This document shows, in pieces, positions 53,106 through 62,230 of a stretch of 64,000 nucleotides of DNA. Under the pieces are notes generated by a model that saw only the letters and a list, made by a program, of their open reading frames with translations, searched no databases and was not told the DNA's origin. The translations under genes and the position numbers were made by a program. This stretch comes from an uncultured Eubacteriales bacterium. Its GTDB lineage: Bacteria; Bacillota; Clostridia; Oscillospirales; CAG-272. The stretch covers positions 62,001-126,000 of the forward strand of contig CAKVOU010000002.1 in the NCBI GenBank assembly GCA_934796165.1, written 5' to 3'. How positions within the stretch are numbered: the first letter of the stretch is position 1; each line of letters opens with the position of its first letter.

Positions 53106-53977
53106 TATGCTTTTCCTCCTGTGGTTTTGGAGCCGGGATTTTTGCGGTTACCGTCACCGGACCCGGCGGATTCTTCTTCCCCGGCGGGAGCATTTCCGTA
53201 GCCGTATCCGTAGCCGTACCCATAGCCGCCATACCCGTAATGCCCATAGGAACCGTACCCGCTGTTTTTGTTGCGGCGGGAGTAGTACCTTCCGTACTTC
53301 CCGTAATACAGGCGATCATAGTAATGATAGTAATACGATGACTTGCCGGTACCGATCAGATTGAGTACTACGCCAAGCACCCGGCAACCGCTCTTTTCGA
53401 TCTGTTCCTTGACCGCCTGCGCAAAACGGTAGCTGATGCGGTTTTCGCCAATGACAAGCAGAGCGCCGTCACTGAGCGATGAGGTCACGGCGGCATCAAT
53501 CACAAGCCCGAGCGGCGCGGTGTCGATCAGAACGTAATCGTAATGCTCCCGTCCGTACTGCATCAACTCCTTGAACGCTTCAGAGCTGAGCAGGTCAACC
53601 GGGTTCGGAGGATACTGCCCCGCAAAAATGATATCGAAGCCGCCATACTGCGTCTCGTACAGAACATCCTCGAGCGTTTTCTGCCCGGACAGATATTCGC
53701 TGAGACCGCTGACACCCGTTGCATCGGTATTCTTGCTGACCATCACGGATTTCCGGAGGTCGGCGTCAATCAGAAGCACCTTCTTTTCCACCTGCGCCAT
53801 GTTCTTGGAAAGCTCAATGCACAAGGAGGATTTTCCTTCGTTCGCCGTACAGCTGGTGACGGTAATGACCTTGACATCCTTGCCGCTGAACAGAAGGTTG
53901 GTACGGAGCGTCTTGAACGCTTCGGTTTTGACATAGCGTTCCTTGAATAATTCGAGAAGTTCAATTTTCTTTTTCAT
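53105..53977 (-). CDS. CpsD/CapB-type bacterial tyrosine kinase
   Basis: 290 residues. Walker A has the form SCTANEGKSSLC (usual GEGKS-T, here with Asn before Glu and SS after Lys), Walker A' is VLLIDADLRKS and Walker B is YDYVLIDTAP. The C-terminus is a long Tyr/Gly-rich tail with about 19 tyrosines in 50 residues, among them YYYHYYDRLYYGKY and many Gly-Tyr pairs; this is the autophosphorylation cluster, longer than the four to seven tyrosines usual in Firmicutes. It works with the Wzz/CpsC protein that overlaps it (ATGA) to control polysaccharide chain length and export. Confidence 0.93.
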   Translation of the reverse strand: MKKKIELLELFKERYVKTEAFKTLRTNLLFSGKDVKVITVTSCTANEGKSSLCIELSKNMAQVEKKVLLIDADLRKSVMVSKNTDATGVSGLSEYLSGQKTLEDVLYETQYGGFDIIFAGQYPPNPVDLLSSEAFKELMQYGREHYDYVLIDTAPLGLVIDAAVTSSLSDGALLVIGENRISYRFAQAVKEQIEKSGCRVLGVVLNLIGTGKSSYYYHYYDRLYYGKYGRYYSRRNKNSGYGSYGHYGYGGYGYGYGYGYGNAPAGEEESAGSGDGNRKNPGSKTTGGKA

Positions 53978-54798
53978 GACGCGTTCGCACGCTCCTTCTT
54001 CTTTTTCTTGTTCTTCCTGTCGTCATTTTCGTCCGGATCCGTCACCTTTTCCGTAACCGGGATCTGACCGAGCACGCTGAGGCCGAGGTGCTTCTCCACG
54101 TCCTCTGCATTCTTGATCTTATCATCTGCAAAATACGAAATCAGGACACCGATCACACCGATCAGCGCGCCGGCCAGCAATGCGATCACCATGTTACGGA
54201 GCATATTGTCATTGGTCCGGGAGCCGGTCCCCGCCGTGTTGCCGATATTGACTCTGGTGCCGGAAATCTCCGTCAGCTTTTTCGAGGCAATCTCCTGCAC
54301 CTTGTTGGCGATCTCGCGGGACTGATTACGGTCCGTGCTGGTCACGTTGATGGTGAGAATCTGCGGCTTGTCCGAGGAATACACCACGGTCACCGCCGAC
54401 AGAAGCTCCGAATAGGTGTACTTCTTTTCGGTCTCCGGATTGACAATGCCCATGGACTCCAGCGAATCGCTGACCTCATTGAGGATATCGCGGTCCTTTA
54501 CCATGTCCTGCAGACTCTTGGCGATGGACACAGCGGTGGACTGAGTGCCCTGGCTCGGTGACAGCTCGGTGGAGTTCACCGGCATACCGGTAATAAACAG
54601 CTTAGCGGAGGATGCATAGATCGGTTTCTGGAAATACGAGAACAGGAATGCCGCTACCACCGTAAGGATCATGACGCAGACGATGACCCACCATCGGTAG
54701 AGAATGGTGGCAATGATTCCTCTGAAGTCAATATTCAGAGTCGACTGATTTTCTTTTTCTGTTGTTTCCAGGGATGAACTCGGATTCTGATAATTCAT
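53974..54798 (-). CDS. Wzz/CpsC-type chain-length determinant and kinase activator
   Basis: 274 residues. Two membrane helices (about 32-54 and 205-225) flank an extracellular domain, and a cytoplasmic basic tail with KNKKKKKERANAS ends the protein, the usual CpsC/YveK/CapA layout. It activates the BY-kinase and sets chain length. The start overlaps the rfbB stop as ATGA and its stop overlaps the kinase start. Confidence 0.93.
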   Translation of the reverse strand: MNYQNPSSSLETTEKENQSTLNIDFRGIIATILYRWWVIVCVMILTVVAAFLFSYFQKPIYASSAKLFITGMPVNSTELSPSQGTQSTAVSIAKSLQDMVKDRDILNEVSDSLESMGIVNPETEKKYTYSELLSAVTVVYSSDKPQILTINVTSTDRNQSREIANKVQEIASKKLTEISGTRVNIGNTAGTGSRTNDNMLRNMVIALLAGALIGVIGVLISYFADDKIKNAEDVEKHLGLSVLGQIPVTEKVTDPDENDDRKNKKKKKERANAS

Positions 54799-55877
54799 TT
54801 GCTTTTGTTCTCCTCTTTTTCGGAAATATCATACATCTTCCGGTAGTAATTCATATAGTCCCCGCTGATGACGCGTTCTACCCAATCAATATGGGAAAGA
54901 TACCAGTCAACCGTTTCGCGGATCCCGTCCTCAAAGGTGTAAAGCGGCTTCCAGTCAAGCTCAGTTGTAATCTTATGGTTGTTGATGGCATATCTCCGGT
55001 CGTGACCGGGACGGTCCTTGACATACCGGATGAGGGATTCGTCCCGTCCGGTGCGCGCAAGGATCAGGCGGACGATCTCGATATTTGCCTTTTCGTTGTT
55101 CCCGCCGACGTTGTATACCTCTCCGATACGTCCTTTGCGCAATACCGTATCAATGGCGCGGCAGTGATCGCTGACGTGCAGCCAGTCGCGGATCTGCATC
55201 CCGTCGCCGTAGATCGGGATCGCTTTGTCATGGAGGCAGTTGCGTATCACGAGCGGAATCAGCTTTTCCGGGAACTGATAGGGTCCGTAATTGTTGGAGC
55301 AACGGGTGATGTTGACCGGCATTCCGTAAGTCGTCGCATACGCCATAACCAGCATATCCGCGCTCGCCTTGGAGGCGGAATACGGGCTGTTCGGATGCAG
55401 CGGCGTGGACTCTTCAAACATTCCCGTCGCGCCGAGTGCGCCGTATACCTCGTCGGTGGAAACCTGAAGGTACCGCACGCCGGGCTTGTATGCGCGGCAG
55501 TACTTGTTGCCCGGCTCCAGACTCCAGTGCGCTTTGGCAACATCCAGCATAACCTCGGTGCCGATAATGTTGGTATTGAGAAATATCTCCGGATCGGTTA
55601 TGCTGCGGTCCACATGACTCTCTGCGGCAAAGTTGACCACGGTATCAATGGAATAGGCATCGAAAACCCGGTTGATCGCCGCTCTGTCGCGGATATCCGC
55701 ATGTACGAACACGTAACCGGGATCGTTTTCAAGGTCGGAAAGATTCTCAAGGTTCCCCGCGTAGGTCAGCGCATCGACGTTGATGAGGGTATCCTCCGGG
55801 TGTTCCCTTCTCTGCATATGTATGAAATTGCTTCCGATGAATCCGGCACCGCCGGTCACCAGCACGGTTCTCTTCAT
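54795..55877 (-). CDS. rfbB: dTDP-glucose 4,6-dehydratase
   Basis: 360 residues from the ATG at 55877, with AAAGGAGG upstream. SDR Rossmann [33 protein letters not shown] and the YSASKASAD catalytic Tyr/Lys are typical of RmlB/RfbB. It makes dTDP-4-keto-6-deoxyglucose from dTDP-glucose. Overlaps rfbA and wzz by 4 bp each. The genes for dTDP-rhamnose completion (rfbC, rfbD) are not here, so the product goes elsewhere. Confidence 0.95.
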   Translation of the reverse strand: MKRTVLVTGGAGFIGSNFIHMQRREHPEDTLINVDALTYAGNLENLSDLENDPGYVFVHADIRDRAAINRVFDAYSIDTVVNFAAESHVDRSITDPEIFLNTNIIGTEVMLDVAKAHWSLEPGNKYCRAYKPGVRYLQVSTDEVYGALGATGMFEESTPLHPNSPYSASKASADMLVMAYATTYGMPVNITRCSNNYGPYQFPEKLIPLVIRNCLHDKAIPIYGDGMQIRDWLHVSDHCRAIDTVLRKGRIGEVYNVGGNNEKANIEIVRLILARTGRDESLIRYVKDRPGHDRRYAINNHKITTELDWKPLYTFEDGIRETVDWYLSHIDWVERVISGDYMNYYRKMYDISEKEENKSK

Positions 55878-56746
55878 GGGTCCTCCTTTGCGACTGACAG
55901 AAGATACTGTCCGTATTCGGTCATTTTCAGCTCGTTTCCGAGGGCTATCAGCTGTGCCGTGGTAATGAACCTGCGCCGCCACGCGATCTCCTCGATACAG
56001 GAAATGTAAAAGCCCTGTCTCGACTGTACCGCTTCCACGAATTCCGCCGCCTGAAGCATTCCGCCGGGGGTTCCGGTATCCAGCCACGTCATACCTCTGC
56101 CGAGCAGCTCCACGTGCAATTCACCCGACGCAAGGTACGCATTGTTCACCGCGGTAATCTCCAGCTCGCCGCGCGCGGACGGCTTGACCTCTTTGGCAAT
56201 CTGCACCACGCGGTTATCGTAGAAGTAAAGTCCCGGCACTGCGTAATTGGACTTGGGGAGCTTCGGTTTTTCCTCAATGGAAAGCACCCGTCTGTCCTTG
56301 TCGAATTCGACAACGCCGAACGCCGTCGCATCCTTGACGGGGTACCCGAAAATCGTCGCGCCGCTTGCGCGGGAGAGCGCACGTCTCATAATGCGGGTCA
56401 GGTCGTTGCCGAAAAACACGTTGTCGCCGAGGATGAGACAGACGTTGTCGTCTCCGATGAAGTCCTCGCCGATGAGAAACGCCTCGGCAAGCCCGCGCGG
56501 ATCTTTCTGTACGCGGTACACAAGGGAAATTCCGAGCCTTGACCCGTCGCCGAGCAGTTTTTCATACAGCGGCGTGTCCTCCGGGGTGGAAATAATCAGA
56601 ATTTCTTTGATTCCCGCAAGCAGCAGCACAGACAGCGGGTAATAAATCATCGGCTTGTCGTAGAGCGGCAGAAGCTGCTTGGACACGACCTTGGTCATCG
56701 GATACAGGCGCGTTCCGCGCCCGCCCGCTAAAATGATACCCTTCAT
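55874..56746 (-). CDS. rfbA: Glucose-1-phosphate thymidylyltransferase
   Basis: 290 residues, the exact length class of RmlA/RfbA. The nucleotide-binding signature [39 protein letters not shown] and NVFFGNDL are present. It makes dTDP-glucose, the substrate for rfbB next to it. AAAGGAGAGG precedes the ATG, and the stop overlaps the rfbB start as ATGA. Confidence 0.97.
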   Translation of the reverse strand: MKGIILAGGRGTRLYPMTKVVSKQLLPLYDKPMIYYPLSVLLLAGIKEILIISTPEDTPLYEKLLGDGSRLGISLVYRVQKDPRGLAEAFLIGEDFIGDDNVCLILGDNVFFGNDLTRIMRRALSRASGATIFGYPVKDATAFGVVEFDKDRRVLSIEEKPKLPKSNYAVPGLYFYDNRVVQIAKEVKPSARGELEITAVNNAYLASGELHVELLGRGMTWLDTGTPGGMLQAAEFVEAVQSRQGFYISCIEEIAWRRRFITTAQLIALGNELKMTEYGQYLLSVAKEDP

Positions 56747-56805
56747 CGTCCTCTCCTTTTCTGTGTTCCGGCTAAAACCGGGAAAAGATTTTTATCTGGG
56801 GTGTA

Positions 56806-57906
56806 TCAGGCAAGAATGACATCCGCGATACGATCCACATCCTCAGTCGTAAGATCCGCGAACAAGGGAAGCGTCAGCACATTCTCCGACGCATGGCACG
56901 CGACGGGTGTATGCTCTGCCCCGTAGTACGGTTTCCCCCGGTAACAATCAAACTGACTGGTCAGCGGGTAGAAATACTTGCGTGCGAAAATATTTTCAGC
57001 CTTGAGCTTCTCCGCAATTTCGTCGCGATTATAACGGTACCCGTCGAACAGGACCGGGAAGTACGCGTAATTGGGCTTGATGTTTTCTTGGATTGCGGGA
57101 AAATAAATCCCCTTGACGCCGCCGAGCCGCTCGCGGTAACGCGCGTCGGCTTTGCCGCGCTTTGCAATCTCTTCGTCCACATGGCGCAGATTGCAAAGCC
57201 CCATCGCGGCGGAAAATTCCGTCATCTTGGCGTTCCCGCCGACGTATTCCGCGGTTTCGGGCCCCGTCAGTCCGAAGTTGCGCCACGCATTGATGACAGG
57301 CGTAAGTGCGGGATCGGCATAGGTCAGGGCACCGCCCTCGATCGTGTGGAACACCTTGGTCGCGTGGAAGCTGAACATGGACACGTCACCAAGCGTTCCG
57401 ACGCCCTTTCCGTCCACCGTAACGCCGAAGGCGTGCGCCGCGTCGTACACCACGCGGAGGTGATGCCGCTTCGCGATTTCTTCAATGGCGCGGTAGTCAC
57501 AGATCTGACCGTACACATGCACCGGAACGATCGCCACGGTTCTCTCGGTAATCAGTGCTTCGATTCCGGCGGGGTTCAGGGTAAAATCATCGGGCTTCAC
57601 ATCCGCAAACACGGGGGTCATTCCCGCCCGGATGATCGCCTGCGTGGTAGACGCAAAGGTAAACGGAGTGGTGATTGCTTCGCCGTGATCCAGCCCCAGC
57701 GCCTCAAACGCAACCTCAAGCCCCATATGCCCGTTGCAGAACATGGAGATGTTTCCGACGCCGAGGTATTCCTCAAGCTGCTTTGCAAGCTCCTGATATT
57801 TGACGCCGCTGTTGGTCAGCACCCGGCTGTCCCACAGGTCGCGGATCTCCTCCACATACTCGTCAAGAGGCGGCATGGAGGAGCGCGTCACATTGATCGG
57901 TTTCAT
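56806..57906 (-). CDS. Sugar aminotransferase, DegT/DnrJ/EryC1 family, VioA-like
   Basis: 366 residues. PLP lysine in FSFHATKVFHTIEGGA; DAAHAFGV and VPVHVYGQICD also fit. The SFHATKVF motif and the overall pattern are closest in my memory to VioA, which makes dTDP-4-amino-4,6-dideoxyglucose (Qui4N) from the RfbB product, and rfbA-rfbB are directly downstream. FdtB/QdtB-type 3-aminotransferases are the alternative, but the 3,4-ketoisomerase that they need is missing. Confidence 0.85.
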   Translation of the reverse strand: MKPINVTRSSMPPLDEYVEEIRDLWDSRVLTNSGVKYQELAKQLEEYLGVGNISMFCNGHMGLEVAFEALGLDHGEAITTPFTFASTTQAIIRAGMTPVFADVKPDDFTLNPAGIEALITERTVAIVPVHVYGQICDYRAIEEIAKRHHLRVVYDAAHAFGVTVDGKGVGTLGDVSMFSFHATKVFHTIEGGALTYADPALTPVINAWRNFGLTGPETAEYVGGNAKMTEFSAAMGLCNLRHVDEEIAKRGKADARYRERLGGVKGIYFPAIQENIKPNYAYFPVLFDGYRYNRDEIAEKLKAENIFARKYFYPLTSQFDCYRGKPYYGAEHTPVACHASENVLTLPLFADLTTEDVDRIADVILA

Positions 57907-58065
57907 GTAAATCTACCTTCCTTCCGTCATCCGGTGTACATCCCAGTTACAGGGATGGCGGTTTTTCACGCCTGTTAACCATATCTGCTGAAGCAGGGGC
58001 GGAGGCTTTTCCGCCGGCAAACGACGACAGAATCCCACCCGGCACACGTGCCGGGGCATCGCGCC

Positions 58066-59292
58066 TCAGTCACAAAGACTGATTTCCCGCCGCAGAATAT
58101 CGTTTCCTTCCCTGTCGATCACGCGAAGCCGCTTCACCGCCTCATGGCAACGGCGGCGCACCTCCTCGTCGCTCTCTCCGAGAAACGTAAGTGCCGCAAC
58201 GCGGTCGCCGCTGGAATTCACACCGGTAAACCGGTCGCCCCTGGCTTTGAAGAGAAACGCCTCATCGACGGTTCCGTCAGCCAGCAGTGCTTCCAGCCCT
58301 TCCACATGGTCAAGTTCGCCGTTCTCGCAATAGAGAAATTCATTGCGCAGGTGAACATCCTGATATTCGGGCTTTGCGTCAAAGCGTCCGTTCAGCGTCA
58401 GCTCGACCACCTCGTCCACCACGTCCACATGGGACATATTCCATACGAGCCGGTATTTGATCGCACCGCCTGTGCGTGCGCTGAATTCAATCACGGAAAC
58501 GTCCTCGTCTCCGTCGTAAATAAACTGAATGAGCAGGGGGCTGTTGTACAGTCCGAATGCGTCCGCAATCTGTTGCGCCACGTTGCGGATCTTTTCCGCC
58601 ACACCGTTCTTAATGCGGGGCGGGCAGACCGAACGGCAGATGACAAATTTCTTGTCGCTCTTGACCTTCTGACTTTCCGAAAGGCTGAGCGTTGTCACCA
58701 CACCGTCCCGGACGGCAAAGTCACAGGAAAGTTCCACACCGGTCATGTATTCTTCCACAATCGCGTCGTGCGTCCGGCTGAGCGTCACCGCGTTTTTCAT
58801 GGCGGCGGCAAGTTGATCTCGATCGTACACCCTGATCACACCCTTGGAACTGTTGCAGTCCACGGGCTTGACTACGAGCGGATAGCGGAAATCGCGGAAC
58901 TGCTCCGGATCCGTGTCGGTTGTAATCAGAAATTTCGCCGTCGGGATGCCCGCCTCACGGAAAACCTGCTTCATGTACCTCTTGTTGGTCACGTTTCTCG
59001 CGGTCTTCGCGTCAATATAACAGGGCAAGCCGAGCGTCTCGCTCACGTCGGCAACGGTAAGGAGCGCCTGGTCGGTACAGCAGGTGATGACAAGATCCAC
59101 CGCCTTCTCCTTTGCCAGCGCAAGGATTGCCGGCTCGTCAAGCGTGCTGATCTGATGAAATTCGTCCGCATATTTTTTTGCCGGGGGATCCGGGAAATAA
59201 TCGGCAAGGAGCACGAAGTAACCGCGCCTCTGCAAATTGCGGATCAGTTCGATCTGCGGGATACCTCCCGCGAGAACCAAGGCTTTTTTCAT
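58066..59292 (-). CDS. ATP-grasp ligase of the polysaccharide cluster
   Basis: 408 residues from the ATG at 59292 (AGAAAGG upstream). An N-terminal Rossmann-like domain (KALVLAGGIPQIELIRNLQRRG) is followed by the ATP-grasp fold with YPLVVKPVDCNSSKGVIRV and the Mg-binding VIEFSARTGGA. It is of the carboxylate-amine ligase kind (PurT/biotin carboxylase-like). In this place it may join an amino acid or other carboxylate to the amino sugar made by the aminotransferase; this is inference. A 159-bp gap to the aminotransferase has a small hairpin (CCCGGCACACGTGCCGGG) without a T-run. Confidence 0.82.
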   Translation of the reverse strand: MKKALVLAGGIPQIELIRNLQRRGYFVLLADYFPDPPAKKYADEFHQISTLDEPAILALAKEKAVDLVITCCTDQALLTVADVSETLGLPCYIDAKTARNVTNKRYMKQVFREAGIPTAKFLITTDTDPEQFRDFRYPLVVKPVDCNSSKGVIRVYDRDQLAAAMKNAVTLSRTHDAIVEEYMTGVELSCDFAVRDGVVTTLSLSESQKVKSDKKFVICRSVCPPRIKNGVAEKIRNVAQQIADAFGLYNSPLLIQFIYDGDEDVSVIEFSARTGGAIKYRLVWNMSHVDVVDEVVELTLNGRFDAKPEYQDVHLRNEFLYCENGELDHVEGLEALLADGTVDEAFLFKARGDRFTGVNSSGDRVAALTFLGESDEEVRRRCHEAVKRLRVIDREGNDILRREISLCD

Positions 59293-59420
59293 GTCGTCAG
59301 CCGACCTTTCTGTCAGAGATAAAACCGGAGGCGGGAATGTGCTCATACCGGGATTCTTTGCACTCGTCACACGGAGTTCCGGATCAGGCTTTTTTCAAGA
59401 GGCGTTTTCCGCGCCGGACA

Positions 59421-61211
59421 TCACTTGTCTTCCGGATCTTCGCCTCTCTTTGAGGCGGTCTCTGTCCCCTTCTCCGTGGTCTCTGCGGTGTCCACAGTCG
59501 CCTCGGTTTCCGCGGTTTCCGCGGTTTTCGCGGTCGCCGTAGCACCCACCGGTACGGACTTTCTTCCGTGCAGGAAGGATTTCACCGTGCGAAGGAGGTA
59601 GAAGAAGCTCTCCGAACGGAACAAAAGAGACAATCCGATGTACACGGCGGCGCCGGCAACGACTTCCACAAGCAATTCCACCCAGTGATTCGGGAACGGT
59701 ACCAGATAATGCAGTGAAAGCACCGCGGCACCCATCAGGGCGGACATTCCGATACCGGGAAGCATATCGCGCACCTGCGCGCCGAAGCCATACCCCAGAA
59801 GCTTCCGGTTGGGGAACGCATTGACCACGCAGGAGGTGAGCGTTGTGATTACGCCGGTAAACGCAATGAGAAACACATAAGTGATCCGGATCCCGGTAAA
59901 ACCGACCGGCAGGATAAAGCAGAAATCCTTGGGAACAAGGAAGGTGACACCGAGCAGGAGCACAAGTCCGATGCTCTTTTTGATGATCTCCAGCAACAGA
60001 TACAGATCGGATCTGCCGACCGCCTTGAGCGCTTCCAGATTCGCCGTATGAATGGGCCAGAATGCGTAGGTAAAGCAACAGATGCACCAATACGGGATCG
60101 CGGGAAGCCACTTGTCGGTCAAGAGGAGGCTGACCAGCGGGAACGACACCACGGCAAGCCCCATCATGAGGGGGCACATCACATAAGTGCTCACCCGGAT
60201 GGCACGGCGGGTCATCTGCCGGACCTTTTCCCTGTCGTCCTGGTATTTCGAGATGACGGGAAACAGCACCGAGCTGACCGCCACGTTGATGTTGGTCGCC
60301 AGATACTGCGGATACTTTTTGCCGTTGGTATAATAGCCGAGGTCGGCGGATTCGTGCATTTTACCGTCCGCGCCCTCTTTCATGGTCATCTTGCCGATGA
60401 TGAGGTTGCGAAGCTCGTTATAACCGGTATCAATGAGGCTGGCGGCGAGCAATTTCCATCCGAAGGACAGAAGTCCGCGAAGGCGTTTCCAGGAAAACTC
60501 GCGGGTCGGCCGCCATTTGAGAGTGAACCAAAGCACGATCGTGTCCACGGTCGTGTTGGTCAGGTACTGTGCGACCAGCGCCCAGACGCCAAGCTCCGGC
60601 TGACCGCGGAATTCCACAAAGTAATAAGCAAGCACGATGCCGACGCCCGCAGACAGCACGGTCCCGAACAGCGTTGCTACGAAAAACTTGCGGAAGATCA
60701 TCTGCCGTGCCACATATGCCTGCTGAACCGAATTGATCGCGGCAACGGGAATCCGGACGGCAAACACCCGGATAACGGTCGCCAGATGATACTTTTCCAT
60801 CCCGTAAAAACTCTCAATCGCGGGAGCGACCGCAAACAGGATGAGGTACAGCACGGCGGACAGGGCAAGATTGAAGTAAAATACCGAGGAAAAATCCACG
60901 CTGTCCGCGTTCTTTTTCTGAATGAGGGAGTTACCGAAGCCGCTCGTCACAAAGACATTGGCAAAGGTAATGAATACCAGCACGATGGCGATCGCGCTGT
61001 AAGCCTCCGGCATGAGAAGCCGCGCAAGAACGGTTTCGACGATGAGGGTCACCAGCTGTGCCGTGATCCGCTCGCCGAAGCGCCAGAACATTCCGGAAAA
61101 CACGCTCTTCTTCAGATCGTTTCCCGAATCCTTTTCGGGTTGCCCCCGTAAAGCAGGCACCGGAGCGTTTTCCCGGGAATTTCCGGGGCGCTTTTCCTTA
61201 TCGTTTCCCAT
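59421..61211 (-). CDS. Polysaccharide flippase (Wzx/PST, MOP superfamily)
   Basis: 596 residues with about 13-14 hydrophobic helices. FWRFGERITAQLVTLIVETVLARLL at the start is typical of the PST flippases that move undecaprenyl-linked repeat units across the membrane. The C-terminus ends in a long Thr/Ala/Glu tail (TAKTAETAETEATVDTAETT) made by a 9-bp DNA repeat at 59505-59540. It begins 6 bp after the end of the glycosyltransferase gene. Confidence 0.92.
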   Translation of the reverse strand: MGNDKEKRPGNSRENAPVPALRGQPEKDSGNDLKKSVFSGMFWRFGERITAQLVTLIVETVLARLLMPEAYSAIAIVLVFITFANVFVTSGFGNSLIQKKNADSVDFSSVFYFNLALSAVLYLILFAVAPAIESFYGMEKYHLATVIRVFAVRIPVAAINSVQQAYVARQMIFRKFFVATLFGTVLSAGVGIVLAYYFVEFRGQPELGVWALVAQYLTNTTVDTIVLWFTLKWRPTREFSWKRLRGLLSFGWKLLAASLIDTGYNELRNLIIGKMTMKEGADGKMHESADLGYYTNGKKYPQYLATNINVAVSSVLFPVISKYQDDREKVRQMTRRAIRVSTYVMCPLMMGLAVVSFPLVSLLLTDKWLPAIPYWCICCFTYAFWPIHTANLEALKAVGRSDLYLLLEIIKKSIGLVLLLGVTFLVPKDFCFILPVGFTGIRITYVFLIAFTGVITTLTSCVVNAFPNRKLLGYGFGAQVRDMLPGIGMSALMGAAVLSLHYLVPFPNHWVELLVEVVAGAAVYIGLSLLFRSESFFYLLRTVKSFLHGRKSVPVGATATAKTAETAETEATVDTAETTEKGTETASKRGEDPEDK

Positions 61212-61217
61212 CTCCGG

Positions 61218-62216
61218 TCAGCCCCGTTTCCATGCAGACTGTTCCTGCGCCCTCAAGAGTTTCCGTGCCTTTCTCATGCGGAGCCAACGGTAAAGCCCCG
61301 GCAACCAGATGCCGATCCGCATGGCACGGGAAAGACGGGAACGATCTACTTTGCCACGAAGCTCCCTGATTGTCTTCCGGTCGCCCGTAAGAAGCGCCAC
61401 CTGAATGTGGAACAGGTCGATCCGTTTACGGCAGGAATCCGTGTAGGCTCCGTCGTACTCCGCCACCTCTTCCAGCAAACGGCACATTTCAAGACAATGT
61501 TTTGCGATGCGCTCAACGGAAGAGTGCGTTTTTTGCGACCAGGAACCATTCGACTGCTGACGGTATGCCGACATAAAGCGGTCCATGTAATGAATTTTCC
61601 CGCGCATTCCCATATAGATCTGGAGCGGGTAGTCCCCGACCGGGCAGTGGTAATAGAACGGCGGATACTCGTCCATCAAATCTCTTCGGGCTAGCATGGA
61701 ATTGGTCTGGAACATCCCACCACCCGACAGAATGACCTCGTTTGCACCAAAATCGCAGTCATGGTCAAACGGGCGGAACACCTGACCTGTCGGATTCCCC
61801 GCCTCGTCAATGATGCGCGTTGCGTGAACACACAGGCTGCACTCAGGATGCGCCTCCATGTAATCCACCTGTCTTTGGAGCTTTTCGGGGTCGGTCCAAT
61901 AGTCGTCCCCCTCGCAGAAGGCGATATATTTTCCGCGTGCGCGGCGGCGAAGCTCGACACCGACCTTCACGCCCTTGGAATACTGATTTTCGGTCTGATA
62001 CACGGGGCGCATCAGATCCGGATATTTTTCTTCATATTCGCGGATAATCTTAGCGGTCTGATCCGTGGAAGCGTCATCATGGATCAGGATTTCAAATGTG
62101 AAATCCGTTTTTTGAGAAACAAATCCCTCCAGCGTCCGGCGGACGTATTTCTCCTGGTTATAGGCAAGACTCGTAATGCTGACGAGGATCTCTCCCCCTG
62201 GTTTCTTTTCGCACAT
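61218..62216 (-). CDS. Glycosyltransferase family 2
   Basis: 332 residues. GT-A start VSITSLAYNQEKYVRRTLEG, the nucleotide-sugar HDDASTDQT motif and the metal motif FCEGDDYWTDPEKL are clear; a C-terminal basic helix may bind the membrane. It would add one sugar to the lipid-linked repeat unit. The frame opens with TTG at 62234, but the ATG at 62216 lies six bases after GGAGGAG and is the better start. Gap of 14 bp to the polymerase gene. Confidence 0.93.
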   Translation of the reverse strand: MCEKKPGGEILVSITSLAYNQEKYVRRTLEGFVSQKTDFTFEILIHDDASTDQTAKIIREYEEKYPDLMRPVYQTENQYSKGVKVGVELRRRARGKYIAFCEGDDYWTDPEKLQRQVDYMEAHPECSLCVHATRIIDEAGNPTGQVFRPFDHDCDFGANEVILSGGGMFQTNSMLARRDLMDEYPPFYYHCPVGDYPLQIYMGMRGKIHYMDRFMSAYRQQSNGSWSQKTHSSVERIAKHCLEMCRLLEEVAEYDGAYTDSCRKRIDLFHIQVALLTGDRKTIRELRGKVDRSRLSRAMRIGIWLPGLYRWLRMRKARKLLRAQEQSAWKRG

Positions 62217-62230
62217 ATCCGTCTCCTCCG

